The notes beneath the pieces are model-generated. The model searched no databases. It was not told where the DNA came from and saw only the letters and a list, made by a program, of their open reading frames with translations. The position numbers and the translations under genes were made by a program. From Pantoea eucrina (GTDB taxonomy: Bacteria; Pseudomonadota; Gammaproteobacteria; Enterobacterales; Enterobacteriaceae), in assembly GCF_002095385.1 (NCBI RefSeq), contig NZ_MIPP01000017.1, positions 1 through 64,000 of the forward strand: DNA of 64,000 nt. Reading direction: 5' to 3'. How positions within the stretch are numbered: the stretch's first letter is position 1; the number at the start of each line of letters is the position of its first letter. Below, one piece after another: positions 45,324 to 54,706 of the stretch.

Positions 45324-45402
45324 CGCGAACCTCAGTTTTCTGTTGAAATAGTAGAGAGTTATCAGGTACTGCTGGTGCGTTTGCGGCTAAAAACTTATTC
45401 AT
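45316..45402 (-). CDS. possible 28-residue leader peptide overlapping speA
   Basis: A small frame starting [15 protein letters not shown] and ending EVRDV overlaps the first eight bases of speA, its stop being TGA within ATGTCTGAC. Overlap of this type can couple translation. The upstream GAGGCGGGAC is a weak ribosome-binding site. The sequence does not resemble E. coli YqgB, which lies in the equivalent place. It could be a chance frame. Confidence 0.3.
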   Translation of the reverse strand: MNKFLAANAPAVPDNSLLFQQKTEVRDV

Positions 45403-46108
45403 GCTGCGTGTCCCGCCTCATCAGGTTACCCCGGGTGTTACTGCCAGTAAGTGTAAAACATCGTGCTGCAGTCAGTGGAAATCCAATCGGATTTGGCACG
45501 GCTGCGGGTGTAAATCACGCGCGTGTGCTGGTGTCTGATTTCAGCCGCAGTTTAATGGCTATGCATGTCGTCATGATTGCGCGGCGGCAAACATCGACAG
45601 AAAGAACAGGAAGAGTGAACAGCAGAAAGAGAGGCCAGCGCGCAAAATATGCGCTGTGAACCAGAGAGCAGATGGGAACGGTTCATTACTTTACTCACCT
45701 CCAGCGCCTGCGGGCAGCATGCGGAAACGGAGCGGAAAAAAATCAGACACGGTATCTGATCGTGCAACGCCTGACGGCGTCCTGGCATCAATAGCGGCGT
45801 TTTATACCGCCAGCCGGGTAAAATTGCAAAATCTTTGTCCCCGCCCTGCGCGCGCTGTCAGCAAAAGCTTCCAGTAAGCCGCTTTTTGAAACAAACCGAA
45901 TCAGAAAAAGCTCTGGTAAAATGCACATCGGGTAACCTAAAATAGCCGTCCAGATGGTTTTCCATCTAAACTGAATAAGTTCCAGGCGGTGTGAGCCTGG
46001 CGTGCTGACACTCCCTGCTGCTCGTGGCTTTGCCTGAAGGGGCGCTAAGCAGGTTTTTCACTGGCGCTATGCAGTCGAATTCAACCCATTTCTAAGGTAA
46101 AGAACAGA
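45403..46108. other. divergent speA-metK upstream region
   Basis: About 700 bases between divergent genes. It holds met-box-like repeats (45944-45975) and a long metK leader containing an inverted repeat, CCAGGC/GCCTGG, near 45982-46000. On the speA side it holds only short open frames, including an unsupported 94-codon frame (45375-45659) on the plus strand. I do not recognise E. coli yqgB, yqgC or yqgD here. Confidence 0.5.
45944..45975. promoter_or_regulatory. candidate MetJ box array upstream of metK
   Basis: Four successive 8-mers, AGCCGTCC, AGATGGTT, TTCCATCT and AAACTGAA, match the met box AGACGTCT at 6, 5, 4 and 3 positions. MetJ with S-adenosylmethionine represses metK in E. coli by binding tandem boxes. 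The first two or three boxes are plausible and the fourth is weak. Confidence 0.45.
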
Positions 46109-47260
46109 ATGGCTAAACACCTTTTTACATCTGAGTCCGTATCAGAAGGACATCCTGATAAGATCGCTGACCAAATTTCCGATGCCGTGCTGGATGCCAT
46201 CCTCGAACAGGATCCGAAAGCGCGCGTGGCCTGCGAAACTTACGTCAAAACCGGTATGGTACTGGTAGGCGGTGAAATCACCACCAGCGCCTGGGTCGAT
46301 ATTGAAGAGATCACCCGCAATACCGTACGTGAGATCGGCTATGTTCATTCTGATATGGGCTTTGATGCCAACTCCTGCGCCGTACTGAGCGCCATTGGCA
46401 AGCAGTCACCTGATATTAATCAGGGCGTAGATCGTACCGATCCGCTGGAGCAGGGTGCGGGCGATCAGGGTCTGATGTTTGGTTACGCAACTAACGAAAC
46501 AGATGTGCTTATGCCTGCGCCGGTTACCTATGCGCACCGTCTGGTGCAGCGTCAGGCTGAAGTGCGTAAAAATGGCACGCTGTCCTGGCTGCGCCCGGAC
46601 GCCAAAAGCCAGATCACCTTCCAGTATGATGGTGGCAAGATTGTTGGCATCGACGCTGTCGTGCTCTCAACCCAGCATTCAGAAGAGGTTTCTCAGGCCG
46701 ATCTGCGTGAAGCGGTGATGGAAGAGATCATCAAGCCGGTGCTGCCTGCTGAGTGGATCAACGCCAGCACTAAATACCATATCAATCCGACTGGTCGCTT
46801 TGTTATTGGCGGCCCGATGGGTGACTGTGGCCTGACCGGCCGTAAAATCATCGTTGATACCTACGGCGGCATGGCTCGTCACGGTGGCGGTGCTTTCTCC
46901 GGTAAAGATCCATCAAAAGTTGACCGCTCTGCAGCCTACGCCGCGCGCTATGTGGCAAAAAACATTGTTGCTGCCGGCCTGGCCGATCGCTGCGAGATTC
47001 AGGTTTCCTACGCTATCGGCGTGGCAGAGCCAACGTCGATCATGGTAGAAACCTTTGGCACTGAGAAAGTACCGACCGAACAGCTGACGCTGCTGGTTCG
47101 TGAATTCTTTGACCTGCGCCCTTACGGTCTGATTCAGATGATGGATCTGCTGAAACCTATCTATAAAGAGACCGCCGCCTACGGTCACTTTGGCCGCGAA
47201 CACTTCCCGTGGGAGCAGACGGATAAAGCCGCCCTGCTGCGCGAAGCCGCTGGCCTGTAA
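46109..47260 (+). CDS. metK: S-adenosylmethionine synthetase
   Basis: Makes S-adenosylmethionine from methionine and ATP. It has 383 residues, matching E. coli. Motifs include [14 protein letters not shown] near residue 12, [16 protein letters not shown] near 115 and the P-loop-like [16 protein letters not shown] near 258. The ATG at 46109 follows CTAAGGTAAAGAACAGA. A rho-independent terminator follows, so it is monocistronic. Confidence 0.97.
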   Translation: MAKHLFTSESVSEGHPDKIADQISDAVLDAILEQDPKARVACETYVKTGMVLVGGEITTSAWVDIEEITRNTVREIGYVHSDMGFDANSCAVLSAIGKQSPDINQGVDRTDPLEQGAGDQGLMFGYATNETDVLMPAPVTYAHRLVQRQAEVRKNGTLSWLRPDAKSQITFQYDGGKIVGIDAVVLSTQHSEEVSQADLREAVMEEIIKPVLPAEWINASTKYHINPTGRFVIGGPMGDCGLTGRKIIVDTYGGMARHGGGAFSGKDPSKVDRSAAYAARYVAKNIVAAGLADRCEIQVSYAIGVAEPTSIMVETFGTEKVPTEQLTLLVREFFDLRPYGLIQMMDLLKPIYKETAAYGHFGREHFPWEQTDKAALLREAAGL

Positions 47261-47281
47261 GCGCAGAGTATTCTGTTTAAT

Positions 47282-47306
47282 AGCCCGCTCTGTGCGGGCT
47301 TTTTTA
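47282..47306 (+). terminator. rho-independent terminator of metK
   Basis: AGCCCGC-N5-GCGGGCT is followed by TTTTTAT, 22 bp after the metK stop. The seven-pair stem and T-run are classical. Confidence 0.9.
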
Positions 47307-47370
47307 TGCCTGAACGTACCCCACCGCTCTGATTTCGTAACTCATCCGGACCAGGGGTGGGTCATGTGTA

Positions 47371-47446
47371 ACCACAGGGGCGGCATTTATGCCCCCCTGG
47401 CTGCGTACATCATCTGAACCAGGGGGCGCATTAATGCGCCCCCTGG
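47371..47446. repeat. pair of palindromic repeats
   Basis: The strong copy at 47419-47446 is a perfect 28-base palindrome with half-arm CCAGGGGGCGCATT, a longer version of the type 1 repeat at 24-43. The weaker copy at about 47374-47399 (GGGGCGGCAT, TT, ATGCCCCCC) has mismatched arms and resembles a decayed type 2 unit. Both lie between metK and galP, away from the metK terminator. Confidence 0.65.
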
Positions 47447-47572
47447 GTGCCGTGCCGTTAATCGCCCTGCGTGCTTCCTGCCGGGTGAAATCCTGCGGCA
47501 TAGCTGGCTTCAGGCTTTCCCGGGCATAAAATTTTTCACTGGCTACACTCTTATCACCGCTGTGATAACAAA

Positions 47573-47588
47573 GTGTTAACGATTACAT
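47573..47588. promoter_or_regulatory. candidate GalR/GalS operator, distal
   Basis: GTGTTAACGATTACAT fits the operator pattern GTGNAANCGNTTNCAC at all but two constrained positions. It lies 285 bp before the galP start and 203 bp (centre to centre) from the proximal operator. Confidence 0.5.
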
Positions 47589-47775
47589 TCTAAAACTCTT
47601 TTTTAATCTGTAATTTAGAGATTTTTCAGCGTAGTCATCACTCTGAAAATGCGTTATTTTCAGCGTCGTCTGATAGGCAATATTTAAAGCGATGTCAGAA
47701 ACTTGAAGGGTGCTATACCTTACTGGCGAAGAGACTGTTCCGGGCAAAAAATGCTGGATTACAGGGTTTCGGCGT

Positions 47776-47791
47776 GTGTAATCGGTTACAT
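47776..47791. promoter_or_regulatory. candidate GalR/GalS operator, proximal
   Basis: GTGTAATCGGTTACAT fits GTGNAANCGNTTNCAC at every constrained position but the last. It directly adjoins the CRP site, an arrangement compatible with repression of galP in the absence of galactose. Confidence 0.7.
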
Positions 47792-47794
47792 TCG

Positions 47795-47810
47795 TGTGAT
47801 CGCGCTCACT
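47795..47810. promoter_or_regulatory. CRP site upstream of galP
   Basis: TGTGA-TCGCGC-TCACT matches the CRP consensus except the last base. Its centre is about 31 to 38 bp before the candidate -10 near 47833-47840. This would put it close to -41.5, the class II position. Confidence 0.7.
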
Positions 47811-47872
47811 TTTTATCGTGTACAGGTCTCTTAGCATTAATAAAAAACAAGACAAATAACTTCGGAGGCTTT

Positions 47873-49267
47873 ATGCCTGGTAATACTCACAAAAGCAGAA
47901 CCTCAAACAAGGCGATGACCCTGTTTGTCTGCTTTCTGGCGGCGTTAGCCGGCCTGCTGTTCGGGCTGGATATCGGTGTCATCGCAGGTGCCCTGCCCTT
48001 TATCGCTAAAGATTTCAACGTTACTGCTCACCAGCAGGAGTGGATTGTCAGCTCGATGATGTTTGGCGCGGCGGTCGGTGCAATCGGCAGCGGCTGGATG
48101 TCATCACACCTGGGTCGTAAAAAGAGCCTGATGGCCGGCTCTGTGCTGTTTGTTATCGGTTCGCTGTGGTCAGCTATGGCGCCAAACCCGGAGATGCTGA
48201 TTGCTGCCCGCGTAGTACTGGGCCTGGCAGTTGGCGTGGCTTCTTATACTGCCCCGCTCTATCTCTCTGAAATTGCACCAGAGAAAATCCGCGGCAGTAT
48301 GATTTCGCTCTATCAGCTGATGATCACCATCGGTATTCTGGGTGCCTATCTCTCTGATACCGCGTTCAGCGCATCCGGAGAGTGGCGCTGGATGCTGGGC
48401 GTGATCACTATCCCTGCGATTCTGCTGCTGGTTGGCGTCTTCTTCCTGCCAAACAGCCCGCGCTGGCTGGCTGCGAAAGGTAACTTCCGCGATGCGCAGC
48501 GCGTGCTGGATCGCCTGCGCGACACCAGCGAACAGGCAAAACGTGAGCTGGATGAGATCCGTGAGAGCCTGAAAGTAAAACAGTCTGGCTGGCAGCTGTT
48601 CCAGGGCAACAGCAACTTCCGTCGTGCGGTGTTCCTCGGCGTGCTGCTGCAGGTGATGCAGCAGTTCACCGGCATGAACGTCATTATGTATTACGCGCCG
48701 AAAATTTTTGAAATTGCCGGCTTCGCCAACACCACGCAGCAGATGTGGGGTACGGTGATTGTTGGTCTGGTCAACGTTCTGGCGACCTTTATCGCTATCG
48801 GTCTGGTCGATCGCTGGGGCCGTAAACCGACGCTGGTGCTGGGCTTTATGGTTATGGCGGCCGGTATGGGCGTTCTCGGCACTATGCTGCACCTGGGCAT
48901 CCACTCTCAGGGCGCACAGTACTTCGCCGTGGCGATGCTGCTGATGTTTATCATCGGCTTTGCCATGTCAGCCGGCCCGCTGATTTGGGTGCTTTGCTCT
49001 GAAATTCAGCCGCTGAAAGGGCGCGATTTCGGGATTACCGTCTCGACCACCACGAACTGGATCGCCAACATGATCGTGGGCGCTACCTTCCTGACCATGC
49101 TGAACACGCTGGGCAACGCGCCGACCTTCTGGGTCTATGCCGGCCTGAACCTGTTCTTCATTGTGCTGACGCTGGTGCTGATCCCGGAGACCAAAAACGT
49201 CTCGCTGGAGCACATTGAGCGTAACCTGATGGCAGGTAAAAAACTGCGCGACATCGGTCAGCAGTAA
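47873..49267 (+). CDS. galP: galactose:H+ symporter GalP
   Basis: MFS sugar porter of the inner membrane, importing galactose and glucose with protons. The ATG at 47873, after CGGAGGCTTT, gives 464 residues, exactly the E. coli length; an in-frame ATG at 47774 lies inside the operator region. Sugar-porter motifs include [17 protein letters not shown] near residue 24, GRKKSL near 82, and the C-terminal [12 protein letters not shown]. Upstream GalR/GalS and CRP sites agree with the assignment. Confidence 0.95.
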   Translation: MPGNTHKSRTSNKAMTLFVCFLAALAGLLFGLDIGVIAGALPFIAKDFNVTAHQQEWIVSSMMFGAAVGAIGSGWMSSHLGRKKSLMAGSVLFVIGSLWSAMAPNPEMLIAARVVLGLAVGVASYTAPLYLSEIAPEKIRGSMISLYQLMITIGILGAYLSDTAFSASGEWRWMLGVITIPAILLLVGVFFLPNSPRWLAAKGNFRDAQRVLDRLRDTSEQAKRELDEIRESLKVKQSGWQLFQGNSNFRRAVFLGVLLQVMQQFTGMNVIMYYAPKIFEIAGFANTTQQMWGTVIVGLVNVLATFIAIGLVDRWGRKPTLVLGFMVMAAGMGVLGTMLHLGIHSQGAQYFAVAMLLMFIIGFAMSAGPLIWVLCSEIQPLKGRDFGITVSTTTNWIANMIVGATFLTMLNTLGNAPTFWVYAGLNLFFIVLTLVLIPETKNVSLEHIERNLMAGKKLRDIGQQ

Positions 49268-49283
49268 TGTTTTACTGAGTGAC

Positions 49284-49311
49284 AAGGGCTGCCTGCGGGC
49301 GGCCCTTTTTT
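49284..49311 (+). terminator. rho-independent terminator of galP
   Basis: GGGCTGCC-TGCG-GGCGGCCC (one G-U pair) is followed by TTTTTTAT, about 17 bp after the galP stop. Confidence 0.85.
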
Positions 49312-49365
49312 ATGGGCGCGACTGCCCGCTGCCGCGCCAGCGCAGCGTATGGTATGCTGCGCGCC

Positions 49366-49878
49366 ATGAAAACTTCCCGCGTACCTGTCGCCTGTCAGCA
49401 GGCGGTCATGCGATCGCTGCGGCACTTTTTGCAGCTCGCCGCACAGCGCCTTGAATGCACCTTTGATGAACCCGCACTGCTCTACCAGCAGCGCGGCACT
49501 GCCGCAGGTACCGCCTGGCTGGAGAAGTGGGAGATCCGGCTGAATCCGGTGCTGCTGCAGGAGAATCTGCAGGCGTTCACCGACGAAGTGGTGCCGCATG
49601 AGCTGGCGCACCTGCTGGTGTGGAAGCGCTTCGGGCGCGTCGCGCCGCACGGCAAAGAGTGGAAGTGGATGATGGAGACGGTGCTGGGCGTGCCGGCACG
49701 CCGTACGCATCAGTTTGCCCTGAACTCGGTGCGCACCAACACCTTCACCTATCGCTGCAGCTGTCAGCAGCATCAGCTGACCGTGCGCCGGCATAATCGC
49801 GTGCTGCGCGGAGAGAGTGAATATCGCTGCGTTCGCTGTGGTTCACTGCTGCAGCCCGGCGAATTCAGCAGCATATAG
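49366..49878 (+). CDS. sprT: SprT family zinc-binding protein
   Basis: A 170-residue SprT/Spartan-like protein. The ATG at 49366 gives [16 protein letters not shown], matching E. coli SprT; the frame is open further upstream without a match. The metallopeptidase motif [12 protein letters not shown] (HExxH) is near residue 77. A C-terminal zinc ribbon (YRCSC and YRCVRCG) is typical. Its role in E. coli is poorly defined; eukaryotic relatives cut DNA-protein crosslinks. It precedes endA as in E. coli. Confidence 0.93.
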   Translation: MKTSRVPVACQQAVMRSLRHFLQLAAQRLECTFDEPALLYQQRGTAAGTAWLEKWEIRLNPVLLQENLQAFTDEVVPHELAHLLVWKRFGRVAPHGKEWKWMMETVLGVPARRTHQFALNSVRTNTFTYRCSCQQHQLTVRRHNRVLRGESEYRCVRCGSLLQPGEFSSI

Positions 49879-49957
49879 CGCGCTAATCCCATTTCCCCGC
49901 TCCGGTCATTCTGCTACCCTGCCGCCCTTTTTTGGGTATCGGGTAAATTTCTGGAAT

Positions 49958-50662
49958 ATGTCTCGCAAAACGCTGTTACTTCTTCCTCTGCTGCTGGCAC
50001 CGCTTAGCGCGTACAGCCTCAGCTTCTCTTCGTTTCATCAGAATAATTTTCGCCAGGCAAAAGTGGTCGCATCGCAAATCAACGCGGATGCGCCCGATTT
50101 CTACTGCGGCTGCACAATCAGCTGGCAGGGAAAAAAAGGCGTGCCCGATCTTAAAAGCTGCGGCTATAGCGTACGAAAAAATGCCAACCGCGCCGGGCGT
50201 ATTGAATGGGAACATGTGGTTCCGGCGTGGGAATTTGGCCATCAGCGCCAGTGCTGGCAGGAGGGAGGGCGAAAAAACTGCGCCAAAGATCCGGTCTATC
50301 GCCGTATAGAGAGCGATCTGCATAATCTTCAGCCCGCCATCGGCGAGGTTAACGGCGATCGCAATAATTTCCAGTACAGCCAGTGGAACGGCGGCGAGCA
50401 GCCTTACGGACAGTGCGCGATGAAAGTCGACTTCAAACAGAAGCTGGCTGAACCGCCGGCCCGCGCGCGCGGCGCCATTGCACGCACCTACTTTTACATG
50501 CGCGATCGCTATCAGCTGCGCCTCTCCCGCCAGCAGACTCAGCTGTTCAGCGCCTGGGATAAGCTCTATCCGGTCAGCGTCTGGGAGTGCGAGCGCGACA
50601 GCCGTATTGCTCAGGTGCAGGGAAATCACAACCCGTATGTACAGCGCGCTTGCCAGCGCTAA
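49958..50662 (+). CDS. endA: periplasmic endonuclease I
   Basis: Secreted DNA endonuclease (endonuclease I, EndA/NucM family). The ATG at 49958 gives 234 residues with a signal peptide ([19 protein letters not shown]). The family core includes [19 protein letters not shown] near residue 80 and [19 protein letters not shown] near 120, which holds the His-Asn metal-site residues. Several cysteines fit disulfides in the periplasm. Confidence 0.95.
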   Translation: MSRKTLLLLPLLLAPLSAYSLSFSSFHQNNFRQAKVVASQINADAPDFYCGCTISWQGKKGVPDLKSCGYSVRKNANRAGRIEWEHVVPAWEFGHQRQCWQEGGRKNCAKDPVYRRIESDLHNLQPAIGEVNGDRNNFQYSQWNGGEQPYGQCAMKVDFKQKLAEPPARARGAIARTYFYMRDRYQLRLSRQQTQLFSAWDKLYPVSVWECERDSRIAQVQGNHNPYVQRACQR

Positions 50663-50736
50663 AAGCGCTACCCTAAACTAGCTTATTATTTTTGCGCCGC
50701 ATCACGGGATGCGGCAATAACGCTGGCAGGAACCGC

Positions 50737-51468
50737 ATGCGTATACCCCGCATTTATCACCCCGAACCGCTCTCTGTTGACAGTGAAATCTTTCTTGAAG
50801 ATGACGCGGCTAACCACGTTGGCCGCGTGCTGCGCATGGGCGCCGGGCAGATGCTTGAACTGTTTGATGGCACTAATCTGACTTTTAACGCCGAAATCAC
50901 CCAGGCGGATAAAAAGCGTGTAAAAGTAAGGGTTCTTAGCGGTCAGCCTGATGACCGGGAATCCCCCTTGCATTTACATCTGGGTCAGGTGATGTCGCGT
51001 GGTGAAAAAATGGAATTCACCATCCAGAAATCGATAGAGCTGGGCGTAAACGTGATTACGCCCTTGTTTTCTGAGCGCTGCGGCGTGAAGCTGGATGCAG
51101 AAAGGCTGGCAAAGAAGATCCAGCAGTGGCAGAAGATTGCTATCGCCGCCTGCGAGCAGTGTGGCCGCAACCGCGTACCGCTGATTCGTGACGCGATGAC
51201 GCTGGAAGCCTGGTGTGCCGAAGCTGATGAGGGCATCAGGCTGAATCTTCATCCACGCGCCAGCCACAGCATCAACACCCTGCCGCAACCGGTTGAGCGG
51301 GTGCGGCTGCTGATTGGCCCTGAAGGGGGATTATCTGCTGAGGAGATCGCCATGACGGCGCAGCAGGGCTTTACGGATATATTACTGGGGCCGCGCGTGC
51401 TGCGCACGGAAACCACTGCCCTCACCGCCATAACGGCACTTCAGGTGAGGTTTGGCGATCTCGGTTAA
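50737..51468 (+). CDS. rsmE: 16S rRNA m3U1498 methyltransferase RsmE
   Basis: SPOUT methyltransferase acting on U1498 of 16S rRNA. The ATG at 50737, after TGGCAGGAACCGC, gives 243 residues, the E. coli length. The knot region has [14 protein letters not shown] near residue 190 and [16 protein letters not shown] near 220, which bind S-adenosylmethionine. The N-terminal PUA-like domain starts [10 protein letters not shown]. It precedes gshB as in E. coli. Confidence 0.95.
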   Translation: MRIPRIYHPEPLSVDSEIFLEDDAANHVGRVLRMGAGQMLELFDGTNLTFNAEITQADKKRVKVRVLSGQPDDRESPLHLHLGQVMSRGEKMEFTIQKSIELGVNVITPLFSERCGVKLDAERLAKKIQQWQKIAIAACEQCGRNRVPLIRDAMTLEAWCAEADEGIRLNLHPRASHSINTLPQPVERVRLLIGPEGGLSAEEIAMTAQQGFTDILLGPRVLRTETTALTAITALQVRFGDLG

Positions 51469-51564
51469 GGGATAATTCGGGCCGTAAAAGAGACGCAGAC
51501 TACTACACAGCACGACGCTTTCGCATGGAAGGACGTCGCTGATATCCCCTCTGAGGAGAGAATA

Positions 51565-52509
51565 ATGATTAAGCTTGGCATTGTGATGGACCCGATTTCG
51601 TCTATCAATATTAAAAAAGACACCAGCTTCGCCATGTTGCTGGAAGCACAGCGTCGTGGCTACGAAATTCATTACATGGAGATGGGCGACCTCTCTCTGC
51701 GCGGCGGCGTGACCTACGCCCGTACGCGTCTGCTGAGCGTGGAGCAGAATGCTTCGCAGTGGTATGAGTTTGGCAGCGAGCAGACTATCCCGCTGGCCGA
51801 TCTCAACGTTGTGCTGATGCGTAAAGATCCACCTTTTGACACCGAGTTTATCTACGCGACCTATCTGCTGGAGCGGGCTGAAGAGCAGGGTACGCTGATT
51901 GTAAACAAACCGCAGAGCCTGCGCGATTGTAACGAAAAGCTCTATACTGCATGGTTTGCGGATCTGACGCCGGATACGCTGGTCACCCGTAATAAAGAGC
52001 AGCTGCGCGCTTTCTGGCAGGAGCATGGTGATGTCATTCTGAAGCCGCTTGACGGTATGGGTGGCGCATCCATTTTCCGCGTTAAGCAGGATGACGCAAA
52101 CTTTGGCGTGATCACAGAAACCCTGACCAATCACGGCCAGTTCTTCTGCATGGCGCAAAATTATCTGCCGGCGATTAAAGAGGGCGATAAGCGCGTCCTG
52201 GTCGTCGATGGCGAGCCGGTACCTTACTGCCTGGCGCGTATTCCACAGGGCGGCGAAACGCGCGGCAACCTTGCAGCCGGTGGTCGCGGCGAAGCGCGCC
52301 CGCTTTCTGACAGCGACTGGGAAATTGCACGACGTGTCGGTCCCACGCTGAAAGCGAAGGGGCTGATTTTTGTTGGCCTGGATATCATCGGTGATAAACT
52401 TACTGAAGTGAATGTCACCAGCCCAACCTGCGTACGGGAAATTGAAGCGGCGTTCCCGATTTCAGTTACCGGAATGCTGATGGACGCGATCGAAAAACGT
52501 CTGGGCTGA
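51565..52509 (+). CDS. gshB: glutathione synthetase
   Basis: ATP-grasp ligase joining gamma-glutamylcysteine and glycine. It has 314 residues (E. coli 316). The ATP-grasp features include VILKPLDGMGGASIFRVK near residue 156, the flexible loop GGETRGNLAAGGRGEARPL near 225, and the metal-binding end DKLTEVNVTSPTCVREIE near 278. The ATG at 51565 follows GAGGAGAGAATA. Confidence 0.96.
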   Translation: MIKLGIVMDPISSINIKKDTSFAMLLEAQRRGYEIHYMEMGDLSLRGGVTYARTRLLSVEQNASQWYEFGSEQTIPLADLNVVLMRKDPPFDTEFIYATYLLERAEEQGTLIVNKPQSLRDCNEKLYTAWFADLTPDTLVTRNKEQLRAFWQEHGDVILKPLDGMGGASIFRVKQDDANFGVITETLTNHGQFFCMAQNYLPAIKEGDKRVLVVDGEPVPYCLARIPQGGETRGNLAAGGRGEARPLSDSDWEIARRVGPTLKAKGLIFVGLDIIGDKLTEVNVTSPTCVREIEAAFPISVTGMLMDAIEKRLG

Positions 52510-52547
52510 GGACGCAGCCGGAGTGCAAACTCCCTAACCCCTTTGAT

Positions 52548-52573
52548 ACCGGCGCTGCCGCACTGGCGCCGGT
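52548..52573 (+). terminator. weak hairpin after gshB
   Basis: ACCGGCGC-N10-GCGCCGGT is followed by TCTCTTC, a poor T-run, between gshB and yqgE. Partial termination is possible. Confidence 0.4.
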
Positions 52574-52595
52574 TCTCTTCGGTAAATGAGTGACA

Positions 52596-53159
52596 ATGAA
52601 TTTACAGCATCATTTTTTGATAGCGATGCCCTCTCTGCAGGATCCTCTGTTCAAACGCTCTGTTGTCTATATCTGCGAGCATAATGAAGAGGGTGCGATG
52701 GGTTTGATTATTAATAAACCGATGGAGAACCTGACGGTAGAGGGTATTCTGAAGAAGCTAAAAATCACTCCGTCAGAGCGCGATCCGGCGATTAAGCTCG
52801 ATAAACCGGTGTTTGCCGGCGGCCCGCTGGCGGAAGATCGCGGTTTTATTCTGCACTCTGCGCAGCATACTTATGCCTCCAGTATTCGCATCTCAGACAA
52901 CACCGTGATTACTACCTCGCGCGATGTGCTGGAAGCGATCGGCACTGCTCAGCAGCCGGAGAATGTGCTGGTCGCACTCGGCTACTGCGCCTGGGAAAAA
53001 GATCAGCTGGAGAACGAGCTGCTGGAGAACGCCTGGCTTACGACCCCGGCCGACACGCAAATTTTGTTCCAGACGCCGATTGCCGGACGCTGGCGCGAAG
53101 CCGCCCGCAGCATGGGTGTCGATATTCATAACATGACCAGCGATGCGGGACACGCCTGA
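52596..53159 (+). CDS. yqgE: UPF0301 protein YqgE
   Basis: A 187-residue protein of the UPF0301 (YqgE/AlgH) family with E. coli length. The ATG at 52596 gives [19 protein letters not shown]; a GTG two codons upstream is also possible. Family text includes [20 protein letters not shown] near residue 22 and [17 protein letters not shown] near 70. The biochemical role is unknown. Its stop overlaps the ruvX start by one base (TGATG). Confidence 0.93.
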   Translation: MNLQHHFLIAMPSLQDPLFKRSVVYICEHNEEGAMGLIINKPMENLTVEGILKKLKITPSERDPAIKLDKPVFAGGPLAEDRGFILHSAQHTYASSIRISDNTVITTSRDVLEAIGTAQQPENVLVALGYCAWEKDQLENELLENAWLTTPADTQILFQTPIAGRWREAARSMGVDIHNMTSDAGHA

Positions 53160-53575
53160 TGCAGAATGCAACGCTGCTCGGCTTTGATTTTGGCACCAAA
53201 AGCATCGGTGTTGCCGTGGGTCAGCAGCTCACCGGCACCGCACGTCCGCTGACAGCGCTGAAAGCTCAGGAAGGCACGCCAGACTGGAACCTGATTGAGA
53301 AACTGCTGAAGGAGTGGCAGCCTGACTACGTGGTGGTCGGCCTGCCGCTGAATATGGACGGCACCGAACAGCCGCTGACTGCCCGCGCACGCAAATTTGC
53401 CAATCGCCTGCACGGCCGCTTTGGCGTACGCGTTGAGCTGCAGGATGAGCGCCTGAGTACCGTTGAGGCGCGCGCCGATCTCTTTAAGCGCGGCGGCTTT
53501 CGTGCACTGCAGAAAGGACAGGTAGACTCACAGTCGGCCGTGATTATTTTGCAGGACTGGTTCGAAACCCACTGA
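53159..53575 (+). CDS. ruvX: RuvX/YqgF, RNase H-fold rRNA maturation factor
   Basis: A 138-residue protein of the YqgF family, a RuvC/RNase H-like fold. [16 protein letters not shown] near residue 4 contains the first catalytic Asp, and [17 protein letters not shown] near 58 and [11 protein letters not shown] near 95 the others. In E. coli the gene is essential and acts in 16S rRNA 5' processing; a Holliday-junction role has also been proposed. Coupled to yqgE by a one-base overlap. Confidence 0.94.
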   Translation: MQNATLLGFDFGTKSIGVAVGQQLTGTARPLTALKAQEGTPDWNLIEKLLKEWQPDYVVVGLPLNMDGTEQPLTARARKFANRLHGRFGVRVELQDERLSTVEARADLFKRGGFRALQKGQVDSQSAVIILQDWFETH

Positions 53576-53683
53576 CGCTGCAAGCGGCGTAAACGCGATA
53601 AAGCGCACTCCGGTCAGCAGGTGTAGCCGATGCCGGGAGCTGACCGGGCGCACAGCTGCAGCATCAGTGCTGCTTCAGCTCCG

Positions 53684-54691
53684 CTATCCGCTTGCCTGGT
53701 CAATAATGCCCTCCGCGCGGCGTGCCTGTTCACTTTGCGCAAAGGTCTGCATGCCATGCTGCGCACCGGTCTGCAGCACGCCCGGCAGCTGATGTCCTTT
53801 GCCTTCACGGATCAGGCTGGCTACCGCAGGCGTGGCGATCAGCACCTCATACAGCGCAACACGTCCGCCCGCTTTCGCCGCCACCAGCCGCTGCGCCACT
53901 ACCGCTTTCAGGCTGCCCGCCAGCTGCGTGCGCACCAGGTTTTTCTCTTCGGCCGGAAAGACATCAACCAGACGATCAACCGCCTGCGCCGCGCTGCGGG
54001 TATGCAGCGTAGCGAGCACCAGATGTCCGGTCTCAGCGGCGGTCAGGGCTAAACGGATCGTCTCACTGTCGCGCAGTTCACCCAGCAGAATAACGTCGGG
54101 ATCTTCACGCAGCGCCGCTTTCAGCCCGTGCTGAAAAGAGAGGCAGTGCGTCCCCACTTCACGCTGCTGAATCAGCGAGCGCTGACTCCGGTGCACAAAC
54201 TCGATCGGATCCTCCAGAGTGATGATATGCCGCGCCTGCTGCTGGTTCAGCGCCTGTACCAGTGCAGCCAGCGTCGTCGACTTGCCGCTGCCGGTTGCGC
54301 CGCTAATCAGAACCAGTCCCTCCTGCAGCTGCAGGAGCTGCTGCACGGCAGGCGGCAGGCGCAGCTGCGCCAGCGGCGGGATTGTCTGCGCAATCACCCG
54401 CAGCGCCAGTGATAATCCGTGCCGCTGGGTGAAAAGATTGGCACGCAGCCGTACGCCGCTGCTGAGCGTCAGGGCAAAGTCCGCCTGTCCGGTGACGTCA
54501 AGCTCCGACTGCTGCGCAGCGCTGAGAAACCGCGTAGCAAACGTCTCCAGCCACGCAGATGACAGCGGCGGCTGCTGCGGCACCGGCTCCAGCACGCCCT
54601 GCCGCCGCCAGTGCGGTAAATGTCCGCTGCACAGGTGCAGATCGGCGGCGTTATGCTTTACACTAAGGGCCACAATTTCATCTAAATCCAT
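53684..54691 (-). CDS. yggR: PilT-like ATPase YggR
   Basis: A 335-residue GspE/PilT-type secretion ATPase. Walker A GATGSGKSTTLAALV is near residue 130. The Asp box ITLEDPIEFVH, Walker B DPDVILLGELRDSETI and the His box AAETGHLVLATLHTRSAAQ follow in order. No pilus genes are nearby, so an interaction partner is not evident. It is divergent from yggS, with 15 bp between the start codons. It is complete and unbroken. Confidence 0.92.
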   Translation of the reverse strand: MDLDEIVALSVKHNAADLHLCSGHLPHWRRQGVLEPVPQQPPLSSAWLETFATRFLSAAQQSELDVTGQADFALTLSSGVRLRANLFTQRHGLSLALRVIAQTIPPLAQLRLPPAVQQLLQLQEGLVLISGATGSGKSTTLAALVQALNQQQARHIITLEDPIEFVHRSQRSLIQQREVGTHCLSFQHGLKAALREDPDVILLGELRDSETIRLALTAAETGHLVLATLHTRSAAQAVDRLVDVFPAEEKNLVRTQLAGSLKAVVAQRLVAAKAGGRVALYEVLIATPAVASLIREGKGHQLPGVLQTGAQHGMQTFAQSEQARRAEGIIDQASG

Positions 54692-54706
54692 TTATTTCTC
54701 CTGACT

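Larger units (their letters stand above)
47307..47872. other. metK-galP intergenic region
   Basis: About 570 bases without a gene. It holds palindromic repeats (47371-47446), two GalR/GalS-like operators 203 bp apart (47573-47588 and 47776-47791) and a CRP site (47795-47810). A poor match to a galP promoter -10, GCATTAAT, lies near 47833-47840. Confidence 0.6.

Noticed and set aside
45375-45659. 94-codon plus-strand frame between speA and metK
   Set aside because: It is Arg- and Ser-rich, has no clear ribosome-binding site and resembles no known protein; it lies in the speA leader region.
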